A program made the translations under genes and the position numbers. The notes under the pieces were generated by a model. That model worked only from the letters and a program-made list of their open reading frames with translations. It was not told the origin of the DNA and did not search any database. A DNA stretch of 40,412 nucleotides, from assembly GCA_016845585.1 (NCBI GenBank), contig JAERSO010000167.1, forward strand, positions 1 to 40,412. The letters are read 5' to 3'. The first letter of the stretch is position 1. The number at the start of each line of letters is the position of its first letter. This document shows, in pieces, positions 14,204-21,131 of this stretch. Source of the DNA: Acidimicrobiaceae bacterium. GTDB lineage: Bacteria; Actinomycetota; Acidimicrobiia; Acidimicrobiales; Aldehydirespiratoraceae.

Positions 14204-16069
14204 GTGAAACCCAGAACAGATGCGACACTCGTCGCCGCCGTCGTCGGCGGCGACACTGCCGCGTTCGCCGACCTCTACGACCGCTACGCCGATCGGGTTC
14301 ACTCCTTCGCCTACTCCCGCTTGCGAAACGACGCCGATGCCGCCGACGCACTCCAGACAACCTTCATCAAGGCCCACGAGCGACTGGCCGACCTGAACGA
14401 CCCCGGCCGCTTCCGACCATGGCTCTTCGCCATCGCTCGCACGGCGATCACCGACCTCGGACGCGACCGCACCCGCCGATCAGCAGCGCCGATCCACGAC
14501 GAGGCCGAAGAGATGGCCGCTGATCTCCCCGACCACTCGCACCGGATCCAGGCAGCCGAGACCGGCGCGCTGGTGTGGTCAGCGGCCACGGCGCTCCAGC
14601 CCCGGGATCAGGAACTCCTCGAGTTCCACCTGCGCGAAGGACTCGACGGCGCCGACCTCGCCATGGCCATGGGAGTCGAGCCCTCGCACGTCTATGTGAT
14701 GGTCAAACGCATGAAGGACCGACTCGCCACGGCGGTCGGCTCCCTGCTCGTCGCACGAGTGGGGCGCGGCGAGTGTCCCCAGCTCCATGGCCTTCTCGAC
14801 GGGTGGGAGGGCACCTTCTCGCTCGCCATCCGCTCGCAGGTCACCCGTCACGTCGAGCAGTGCGACACGTGCACCCGCACCAAGAAGGCCGCCATCGGAT
14901 GGGAAGGCATCGCTGCAGCCATGCCATCGGTCGCCGCACCGGTCGCGGTGCGCGGCGCCGTGCTCGCCGAGGTCGGCGCCCCGTCACCTGGGGGGCCCGG
15001 CGACGGCGGCGCAACCAGCCTCGATGGTTCGATGCTCGCGTCGGTCGCCTCCGCCGTGCTGACGGTTGTCATCGCCGCCGCCGTGCTCGCGTTCCCCGTG
15101 GCAGGCAACCGGGGCCCGACCGGGCCCGACACGATCGTGGCCGGCGTGGTCGAGGCCGCCACCACAGCCGTCGTCTCGACCAGGACCGAGCCGACGACCA
15201 CCCTGTCGACGACGACCACCCTGTCGACGACCACCCTGTCGACGACCACCCTGTCGACGACCACCACCACGACCGGAGCGCCCGTTCCTGCCACGACCAC
15301 CACGGTCACGACCGCCGCGACTCCCCCACCGGCGACCACCGCTCCACCGACCACCGCTCCACCGACGACCGCTCCATCAACGACCACGACCACGACAACG
15401 GCCCCACCCCCGCTGGGACCGATCCTCACCGTGGCCGTGTCGACCATCGGCTTCGGGCCCGACGGAGACACGGCCACCGTGCTCATCACCAACACCGGCG
15501 ACCAGACGTTGTCCTGGACCGCCGTGACCACACCGGGAACGCCATTCACATTGTCGATCACCAAGCGTCTCATCGCACCTGGTGGATCGGAGCCGGTCAC
15601 GGTGCTCTTCGACCGGGTCACCCACCACCCCGAGGGTGACTACGTCGGCTCCCTGGTGATCAGCTCAACGGCGGCGAGCGCCACCGTGGCCCTCACCGCC
15701 GCCGTGGAGGCCGCCCCTCACGCGAGCTTCATCTTCTTCCCCGACCCCGTGCAGAAACCGGTGTACATCAATGACCCGGCCTGCCAGTCCGCCGCCATCG
15801 GACTCCCGACGACCATCGAGATCCTGGCCACGATCGCCGACGAGAGTCCGATCGTGTCCGTCATCGCCTACTGGCGAGAGGGGATCGAGTGGGTCGAACT
15901 GCTCCCCGACCCCTCCGACCCGACCGGCACGAGCTACAACGGCGTCGTCGGCCCATGGGACTTCCTGCAGGGCGACTCCCTCGAAGAAGTGAGCGTCATC
16001 GCCATCGACGCTCGCGGCAACCAGACAGAGGTCTTCGACACGCTGACAGTGCACGGCTGCCCACAGTAG
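14204..16069 (+). CDS. Membrane-tethered ECF sigma factor fused to zinc-finger anti-sigma-like domain and ectodomain
   Basis: One 621-residue chain contains, in order: ECF sigma region 2 (about 7-85; DLYDRYADRVHSFAYSRLR, DALQTTFIKAHERL, FRPWLFAIARTAITDLGR), region 4 (about 120-180; LQPRDQELLEFHLREGLDG, then a helix-turn-helix), a zinc-binding anti-sigma-like motif H216-x3-C220-x2-C223 with a preceding Cys191, one membrane segment (about 276-300), a Thr/Pro-rich linker (about 325-400), and a beta-rich ectodomain of about 220 residues. The ectodomain looks like two Ig-like modules (VLITNTGDQTLSWTAV; later VSVIAIDARGNQTEV) with two Cys. ECF groups with fused zinc-finger/membrane extensions are known in Actinobacteria. 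Release of the sigma part would need proteolysis or conformational change; that is inference. A strong Shine-Dalgarno supports GTG 14204. Confidence 0.9.
   Translation: MKPRTDATLVAAVVGGDTAAFADLYDRYADRVHSFAYSRLRNDADAADALQTTFIKAHERLADLNDPGRFRPWLFAIARTAITDLGRDRTRRSAAPIHDEAEEMAADLPDHSHRIQAAETGALVWSAATALQPRDQELLEFHLREGLDGADLAMAMGVEPSHVYVMVKRMKDRLATAVGSLLVARVGRGECPQLHGLLDGWEGTFSLAIRSQVTRHVEQCDTCTRTKKAAIGWEGIAAAMPSVAAPVAVRGAVLAEVGAPSPGGPGDGGATSLDGSMLASVASAVLTVVIAAAVLAFPVAGNRGPTGPDTIVAGVVEAATTAVVSTRTEPTTTLSTTTTLSTTTLSTTTLSTTTTTTGAPVPATTTTVTTAATPPPATTAPPTTAPPTTAPSTTTTTTTAPPPLGPILTVAVSTIGFGPDGDTATVLITNTGDQTLSWTAVTTPGTPFTLSITKRLIAPGGSEPVTVLFDRVTHHPEGDYVGSLVISSTAASATVALTAAVEAAPHASFIFFPDPVQKPVYINDPACQSAAIGLPTTIEILATIADESPIVSVIAYWREGIEWVELLPDPSDPTGTSYNGVVGPWDFLQGDSLEEVSVIAIDARGNQTEVFDTLTVHGCPQ
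15198..15260 (+). repeat. 15-bp coding minisatellite (four units) in the sigma-factor linker
   Basis: CCACCCTGTCGACGA occurs as three exact 15-bp units (15216-15260) after one 18-bp variant (15198-15215). It encodes TTLST repeats. Units of a multiple of three would let linker length vary without frameshift. Confidence 0.85.
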
Positions 16070-16083
16070 TTTGGGCGGACCCC

Positions 16084-17547
16084 ATGTCTGACCCCATGCC
16101 TGATCCCACCTTCGCCGCCCGACTCACCGAACTCGCCGCCGTGCGCGGCGATGAACCGGCCGTCACCGTGGCCGACATCAGCGTCACCTTCCGCGAACTG
16201 GAGCGACGGGCCAACCGGCTCGCCCGCCACCTGCTCGACCTCGGCGTGGCCACCGATGACTTCGTCACGATCGCGGAACCCAACTCCGTCGAGTGTGTGG
16301 TGGCGTCGTTCGCCTGCTGGAAGATCGGCGCCACCCCACAGCCCGTCTCGGCCCGACTCCCCCGTCTGGAGTTGGATGCGCTCGTCGACTTGGCCGACCC
16401 TGCGATCGTGATCGGCGCCGAACTGGACGGGCGCCCGTGCCTACCCGTCGGTTTCCAGCCACCCGTGGAACTCGGCGACGAACCGCTCGACCCCACCGCC
16501 GTCGCCGCGGCGTGGAAGGCACCGACCTCCGGCGGTTCGACAGGCCGACCCAAACTGATCGTCTCCGGTGACCCGTCGGTGTACCACGCCGGCCTGATCG
16601 GGCTCGGGGCCACGATCGGCGCCGAGGCCGGCGAGACCACGATCATGCCCGGGCCGCTCTATCACAACGGACCCTTCATCTGGACCTACCTCAGCCTGCT
16701 CGCCGGAGCCCACGTCGAGATCCTCCCCCGGTTCGACGCCGAGGCGACGCTGGCCGCGATCGAGCGCAACCGAGCCAAGGCGATCTACCTCGTCCCCACG
16801 ATGATGCAGCGGATCTGGAAGCTTCCCGAGGACGATCGCCTCGCCCACGACGTGTCCTCGCTGCAGGTGGCGTTCCACCTGGCCGAACCCTGCCCACCAT
16901 GGCTCAAGGAAGCGTGGATCGACTGGCTCGGCCCCGAGGTGATCTGGGAGCTCTACGGCGGCACCGAGGGTCAGTCCTTCACCGTCCTGAACGGCCAGGA
17001 ATGGCTGGACCACCGGGGTTCGGTCGGCCGCGCCATCACCGGCGAGATCGGCATCCGCGACACGGACGGTGCGCCGCTCCCACCCGGGGAGGTGGGCGAC
17101 GTGTGGCTGCGGTCGACCGATCGAGACACCCCGACCTACCGCTACGTCGGCGCCGAAGCCGAGGCGCTCGACGACGGCTGGGAGTGTCTCGGCGACATGG
17201 GCTGGATGGACGCTGACGGCTACCTCTACCTCGCCGACCGGCGCAAGGACATGATCCTGGTCGGCGGAGCGAACATCTACCCGGCCGAGGTCGAGGCCGC
17301 ACTCAACGCCCACCCATCGATCGCCTCGGCGGCCGTGATCGCGCTCCCGGACGAGGAGCGTGGGAACACGGTCCACGCCATCATCGAGGCCGACCCGGAA
17401 ACGACGGACCTCGACGAGCTCAAGGCGTTCCTGGGCGAACGCCTCGTGTCCTACAAGTTGCCCCGCACGTTCGAATTCGTCGACGAACCCGTGCGCGACG
17501 ACGCCGGGAAGGTGCGCCGCGGCGCACTGCGAGACGAACGCACCTAG
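16084..17547 (+). CDS. AMP-dependent acyl-CoA synthetase/ligase
   Basis: The 487-residue protein is an ANL-superfamily adenylating enzyme. It shows the A3 P-loop-like TSGGSTGRPK, the A5 region WELYGGTEGQSF, A7/A8 with LGDMGWMDADGYLYLADRRKDM and GGANIYPAEVE, and the C-terminal catalytic lysine in DDAGKVRRG (A10). It would activate a carboxylic acid with ATP and load it on CoA. The GGSTGRPK and WxYGGTEGQ forms resemble bile-acid/carnitine-type CoA ligases, but the acid cannot be named. The N-terminus is ambiguous: ATG 16084 and ATG 16096 lie in a 12-bp imperfect duplication. It follows the sigma-factor stop by 14 bp. Confidence 0.9.
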   Translation: MSDPMPDPTFAARLTELAAVRGDEPAVTVADISVTFRELERRANRLARHLLDLGVATDDFVTIAEPNSVECVVASFACWKIGATPQPVSARLPRLELDALVDLADPAIVIGAELDGRPCLPVGFQPPVELGDEPLDPTAVAAAWKAPTSGGSTGRPKLIVSGDPSVYHAGLIGLGATIGAEAGETTIMPGPLYHNGPFIWTYLSLLAGAHVEILPRFDAEATLAAIERNRAKAIYLVPTMMQRIWKLPEDDRLAHDVSSLQVAFHLAEPCPPWLKEAWIDWLGPEVIWELYGGTEGQSFTVLNGQEWLDHRGSVGRAITGEIGIRDTDGAPLPPGEVGDVWLRSTDRDTPTYRYVGAEAEALDDGWECLGDMGWMDADGYLYLADRRKDMILVGGANIYPAEVEAALNAHPSIASAAVIALPDEERGNTVHAIIEADPETTDLDELKAFLGERLVSYKLPRTFEFVDEPVRDDAGKVRRGALRDERT

Positions 17548-17553
17548 ACGAAA

Positions 17554-17569
17554 CCGAACAAACGTTCCC
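17554..17569. promoter_or_regulatory. Second, degenerate LexA-like box
   Basis: CCGAACAAACGTTCCC keeps CGAAC-N4-GTTC but lacks the outer symmetric bases. Its centre is 30 bp (about three helical turns) upstream of the perfect box at 17584, so both would face the same side of the DNA. Confidence 0.5.
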
Positions 17570-17578
17570 CTGGTCCTG

Positions 17579-17584
17579 TACTGT
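17579..17584 (+). promoter_or_regulatory. Candidate -10 element (TACTGT) of a leaderless transcript
   Basis: TACTGT ends 7 nt before ATG 17592 and its last T is the first base of the LexA box, so a bound repressor would block the transcription start. Confidence 0.5.
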
Positions 17585-17599
17585 CGAACACATGTTCGA
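17584..17599. promoter_or_regulatory. Perfect actinobacterial LexA (SOS) box overlapping the helicase start codon
   Basis: TCGAACACATGTTCGA is an exact inverted repeat matching the TCGAAC-N4-GTTCGA consensus known for LexA in mycobacteria and other Actinobacteria. The start codon 17592-17594 lies inside it. Confidence 0.85.
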
Positions 17600-19610
17600 C
17601 ACGCTCAACCCTCCCCAACAGGCCGCCGTCGACCACACCGGCTCGCCGCTCCTGATCGTGGCGGGCGCCGGCACCGGCAAGACGAAGACCATGGCCGCGC
17701 GGGTGAGCCGCATCCTCGACGCGGGCGCCGACCCCAATCGCGTCCTGCTCCTCACGTTCACGCGGCGAGCAGCAGCTGAGATGCTCGCGCGGGTGGCGGC
17801 CACCGGTTCCAGCCGTGCGGCGTCCCAGGTCTGGGGCGGCACATTCCATTCGACGGCCAACCGAATCCTGCGCAACTTCGGTCAGTCGGCGGGGTTGTCG
17901 AGCGGGTTCACGGTGCTCGACCATGGCGACGCCACCGATCTGATGGGAATGGTGCGCACCGAGGAGGGTTTCGCCGAGCGTGGCAAGCGTTTCCCCCGCA
18001 AGGAGACCGTCGCCGGCATCTACTCCCGGATGGTGAGCAGCCAGGCGAAACTCGGGGATGTCCTCGAGACCGACTACCCGTGGTGCGCCGACCACGGCGA
18101 CGACCTCAAGACGATCTTCACCGCCTACACCACACGCAAGCGGACCAACAATGTCCTCGACTACGACGACATGCTGTTGTTCTGGCGTGCGCTCACCGTC
18201 AGCGCGGTGGGCGGGGCCCTCCGTGACCTCTTCGACCATGTCCTGATCGACGAGTACCAGGACACCAACCCGATCCAGGCCGACATCGTGCGAGGCATGT
18301 GCCGACCCGACACGGACCTCTGTGTCGTCGGCGACGACGCGCAGGCGATCTACGGGTTCCGGGCCGCCACCGTCGCCAACATGTGGGAGTTCGCCGATCA
18401 GTTCCCCGGGGCCACACGGGTGACGCTGGATCAGAACTACCGGTCCACGATGCCGATCCTGGCTGTGGCCAACGGCGTGCTCGGGCAGAGCCAGGACCAT
18501 TTCGCCAAACAGCTGTGGTCCGAGCGAGCCGCGGGCGTCGCGCCGTCACTTCACACCCATCACGACGAGAGCGATCAGAGCCGTGCCGTGTGCGAGTCGA
18601 TCCTCGATGCCCGCGAACGGGGGATCTCGCTGCGAGACCAGGCCGTGTTGTTTCGCGCCGGCCACCATGCCGACGGCCTGGAGCTCGAACTCACCCGTCG
18701 CGACATCCCCTTCGTGAAGTACGGCGGCCTCAAGTACCTCGAATCCGGCCACGTGAAAGACCTCCTGGCCCTGCTGCGCATCCTCGACAATCCGGCCGAC
18801 CAGCTGGCGTGGCACCGAATCCTCGCCACGATGGAGGGCATCGGCCCGGCCACCGTTCGTCGACTCTCGGCCGAACTCGGGATCGATGACCAAGCCGACG
18901 ACTCGGTCGCCCGTTTCATCAACGGCGCCGGCGTGGTTCCGTCCGCGGCCGACACCCAGGCCGCGGATCTGCGCGACGCTCTCGACACCTGCCTCAGCGG
19001 TGACCTGAACCCGAGCGCACAAGTCGATCGGTTGAAGCAGTTCTGCGCCCTCGTGTTCCCCACCCGCTACGACAACGCGGCCGCCCGACTCGCCGATATC
19101 GACCAACTCGCCGCGGGGGCATCGGCCTACGCCACGCGCAGCCGGTTCCTCACGGAGCTCACGCTCGATCCACCGAGCCGCACCAGCGACCAGGCCGGCC
19201 CACCCCATCTCGACGACGATTGGCTGACCCTCTCGACGATCCACTCCGCCAAGGGTCTCGAATGGCGCGGTGTGCACCTCATCCATGCGGCCGACGGCAA
19301 CATGCCCTCGGAGATGGCGCTCGGCGATGAGACGGGGCTCGCCGAGGAACTCCGCCTCATGTACGTCGCCTTGACCCGCGCCAAAGACGAGCTCTCCGTC
19401 CATTTCCCCCTCCGGTTCCATGTCAATCGCTACGCGAACGACGATCGCCACGTGTATGCCCAGATCAGCCGTTTCATCGAGCCCGTCCGTGAGCTGTTCG
19501 ACGAACCCGCGTCGCCGACCGTGGGCGTGGACATCGAGTCAGAACTCCAGCTCGCCGGTGTCGGTGTGGCCGACGAGGTCGATCTCGCGCTGACGGCCCT
19601 TTGGGACTGA
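17592..19610 (+). CDS. UvrD/Rep/PcrA-type superfamily 1A DNA helicase
   Basis: The 672-residue protein has the SF1A motifs in order: Q-motif LNPPQQAAV, Walker A GAGTGKT (25-31), Ia LLLTFTRRAAAEM, the GTFHSTANRIL segment, motif II VLIDEYQDTNPIQ (Asp220-Glu221), III VVGDDAQAIYGFR, IV LDQNYRS, V LSTIHSAKGLEWRGVHLI, and VI EELRLMYVALTRAKDEL. It translocates 3'-5' on single-stranded DNA and unwinds duplexes in repair or recombination. The C-terminus is shorter than in canonical UvrD and lacks an obvious RNA-polymerase-binding Tudor tail. The start is set by the family N-terminus and the leaderless promoter. The SOS box over the start codon predicts induction by DNA damage. Confidence 0.95.
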   Translation: MFDTLNPPQQAAVDHTGSPLLIVAGAGTGKTKTMAARVSRILDAGADPNRVLLLTFTRRAAAEMLARVAATGSSRAASQVWGGTFHSTANRILRNFGQSAGLSSGFTVLDHGDATDLMGMVRTEEGFAERGKRFPRKETVAGIYSRMVSSQAKLGDVLETDYPWCADHGDDLKTIFTAYTTRKRTNNVLDYDDMLLFWRALTVSAVGGALRDLFDHVLIDEYQDTNPIQADIVRGMCRPDTDLCVVGDDAQAIYGFRAATVANMWEFADQFPGATRVTLDQNYRSTMPILAVANGVLGQSQDHFAKQLWSERAAGVAPSLHTHHDESDQSRAVCESILDARERGISLRDQAVLFRAGHHADGLELELTRRDIPFVKYGGLKYLESGHVKDLLALLRILDNPADQLAWHRILATMEGIGPATVRRLSAELGIDDQADDSVARFINGAGVVPSAADTQAADLRDALDTCLSGDLNPSAQVDRLKQFCALVFPTRYDNAAARLADIDQLAAGASAYATRSRFLTELTLDPPSRTSDQAGPPHLDDDWLTLSTIHSAKGLEWRGVHLIHAADGNMPSEMALGDETGLAEELRLMYVALTRAKDELSVHFPLRFHVNRYANDDRHVYAQISRFIEPVRELFDEPASPTVGVDIESELQLAGVGVADEVDLALTALWD

Positions 19611-19686
19611 GGAAATCCGCGCGAACCTGTCGAGAACGCGCCGGCCCGTTCGTCGTGCTCACAACCGAAGCGAAAGAAGAGCAATC

Positions 19687-19791
19687 ATGAAGCACGCCTG
19701 CCTGATCTACAGCAACGAGAACGATCCCGTGAGCAACCCGGACCTAGCTGTAGATCCTGAGGACGTTGTTCGGTTTGGTGGGTCTCCTTGA
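19687..19791 (+). pseudogene. YCII/DGPF-family protein, truncated after about 20 codons by an IS element
   Basis: ATG 19687 begins MKHACLIYSNENDPVSNPD, which fits the N-terminal strand of YCII-related (DGPF) proteins. The frame then runs into IS-end sequence near 19749 and stops at 19791. DGPF genes are the known genomic partners of ECF42 sigma factors, and ECF42 sequence lies just downstream, so this is the broken partner gene. Confidence 0.65.
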
Positions 19792-20015
19792 GAATGAGGG
19801 TGCTTAGTCACTCACACCTCAAGGAGACCCGTGGATCTTCACGGTAACGCCCGTCTTTGTCCGTTTCAGCGCGAGCTGATGTGCACCCGAGTCCGCGTCG
19901 ACGGCTGGAAGATTGTCGATGCGGCTGTCGCGGCTGGTTGCAGCGAACGAACCGCGCAGAAATGGCTGGCCCGCTTCGATGCCGGTGAGCCGATGACGGA
20001 TCGGTCGCAGCCGGT
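19749..20015 (+). mobile_element. Left-end remnant of an IS481-family insertion sequence
   Basis: The segment from about 19749 (TGTAGATCC) to about 20015 contains an untranslated IS end and the first roughly 60 codons of a transposase. Its N-terminus LHGNARLCPFQRELMCTRV followed by GWKIVDAAVAAGCSERTAQK and LARFDAGEPMTDRS is the helix-turn-helix of IS481-type enzymes. The DDE core and right end are absent. Both borders are estimates from where neighbouring families resume. Confidence 0.7.
19780..19830 (+). promoter_or_regulatory. 13-bp inverted repeat that hides the transposase Shine-Dalgarno
   Basis: GGGTCTCCTTGAG (19780-19792) and CTCAAGGAGACCC (19818-19830) are exact reverse complements. 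The downstream arm contains AAGGAG, the ribosome site for GTG 19831. Any transcript reading in from outside would fold and mask it, a known way for IS elements to limit transposase. Confidence 0.75.
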
Positions 20016-21131
20016 GAACGCACCGGTGCCGGTCGGTCAGACCATCGCCCAGATCGTGCGCGACGAGTGGCCACAGCTGATGGCCACGCTCTATCGCGAC
20101 CTGGGAGACCTCGACGCCGCCCAGGACGCCGCGCAGGAAGCGGCGGAGGTGCCGCTCACGCGGTGGCTCGACGACGGCATCCCCGACCGGCCCGGAGCCT
20201 GGATCACGACCGTGGCCCGCCGCCGCGCTGTCGACCGGATCCGTCGCGAACGGGTCGGGCGGGAGAAGACCGAGCTCCTCGCCCGACTCGTGCACATCGG
20301 CCTCGATACGCAACCGGTCGTCCCCGACACCGACGATCAGCTGCAACTCTTCTTCGGATGCTGCCATCCGGCACTGAGTGTCGAAGCTCAGATGGCGCTC
20401 ACCCTGCGCAGCGTCGGCGGCATGACAACCGCGGAGATCGCCCGTGGCTTCCTCGTCGCCGAAGCCACCATCCCCTTCCGAATCCCCAGGGTGGTGAGCT
20501 GCTCGATCGGCTGTCGGTCGTGCACCACGTCCTCTACCTCGTGTTCAACGAGGGCGCTTACGCCACCTCCGGCGAGGAGGTCCTCCGACTCGACCTGAGC
20601 GCCGAGGCGATCCGCTTGGCGAGACTCCTGGCCGACGTCATGCCCGACGATCCCGAGACCCTCGCGTTGCTCGCCCTGTTCCTGTTCATCGAGGCTCGAC
20701 GCGACGCCCGCGTCGACTCTGCAGGTGCGGTCGTGCTGATGACGGACCAGGACCGATCGATCTGGGACCGCGCACTGATCGACGAGGCCACGACCCTCAT
20801 CGACCGGGCCCAGATCGTCTTGTTGTACGAATCGCTGCACACTCATCGACCCACCCCGATCGTCGCGTTGAACCATGCCGTTGCCACCGCCATGTACGAG
20901 GGGCCCCAGGCGGGCCTCGACTTGATGGGTTCGCGCGAGATCAGCGAATCCCTCGACCGGTACCACTACCTGCATTCGGCTCGCGCCGAGTTGCTCCGCC
21001 GACTCGGTGACGAATCCGCGGCGGTCGAGAGCTACTCGCGAGCGCTCGCATTGGTGACCAATGATGCTGAGCGGCAATTCCTCAGCGGTCGCCTCCGCAC
21101 AGTGGGATCCACGCCGGATCGATCGAGCTGA
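19831..21131 (+). pseudogene. Chimeric remnant: IS481 transposase N-terminus joined in frame to a decayed ECF42-type sigma factor
   Basis: GTG 19831 opens with about 60 residues of IS481 helix-turn-helix and passes in frame at about 20010 into an ECF42 sigma factor: IAQIVRDEWPQLMATLYRDL, GAWITTVARRRAVDRIRRER, LFFGCCHPALSVEAQMAL. After TTAEIARGFLVAEATI the expected recognition helix (about 15 residues, AQRLVRAKRKIR-type in relatives) is missing; the sequence jumps to PFRIP near 20475. At the CCCC run 20484-20487 one base is missing, and the -1 frame continues through the SnoaL/TPR-like C-terminus (LLDRLSVVHHVLYLVFNEG to RYHYLHSARAELLRRLGDES) to TGA 21131. The first frame ends at 20598. Loss of the DNA-reading helix argues for a dead gene even if the frameshift is an error. 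Confidence 0.85.

Noticed and set aside
16084..16107. Imperfect 12-bp duplication at the ligase start as a regulatory repeat
   Set aside because: It encodes MSDP-MPDP and is more simply a small coding duplication; it only makes the start choice ambiguous.
20016..21131. Right end of the IS481 element
   Set aside because: No inverted-repeat partner to the left end and no DDE core were seen; the sequence is sigma-factor-like up to the stop.
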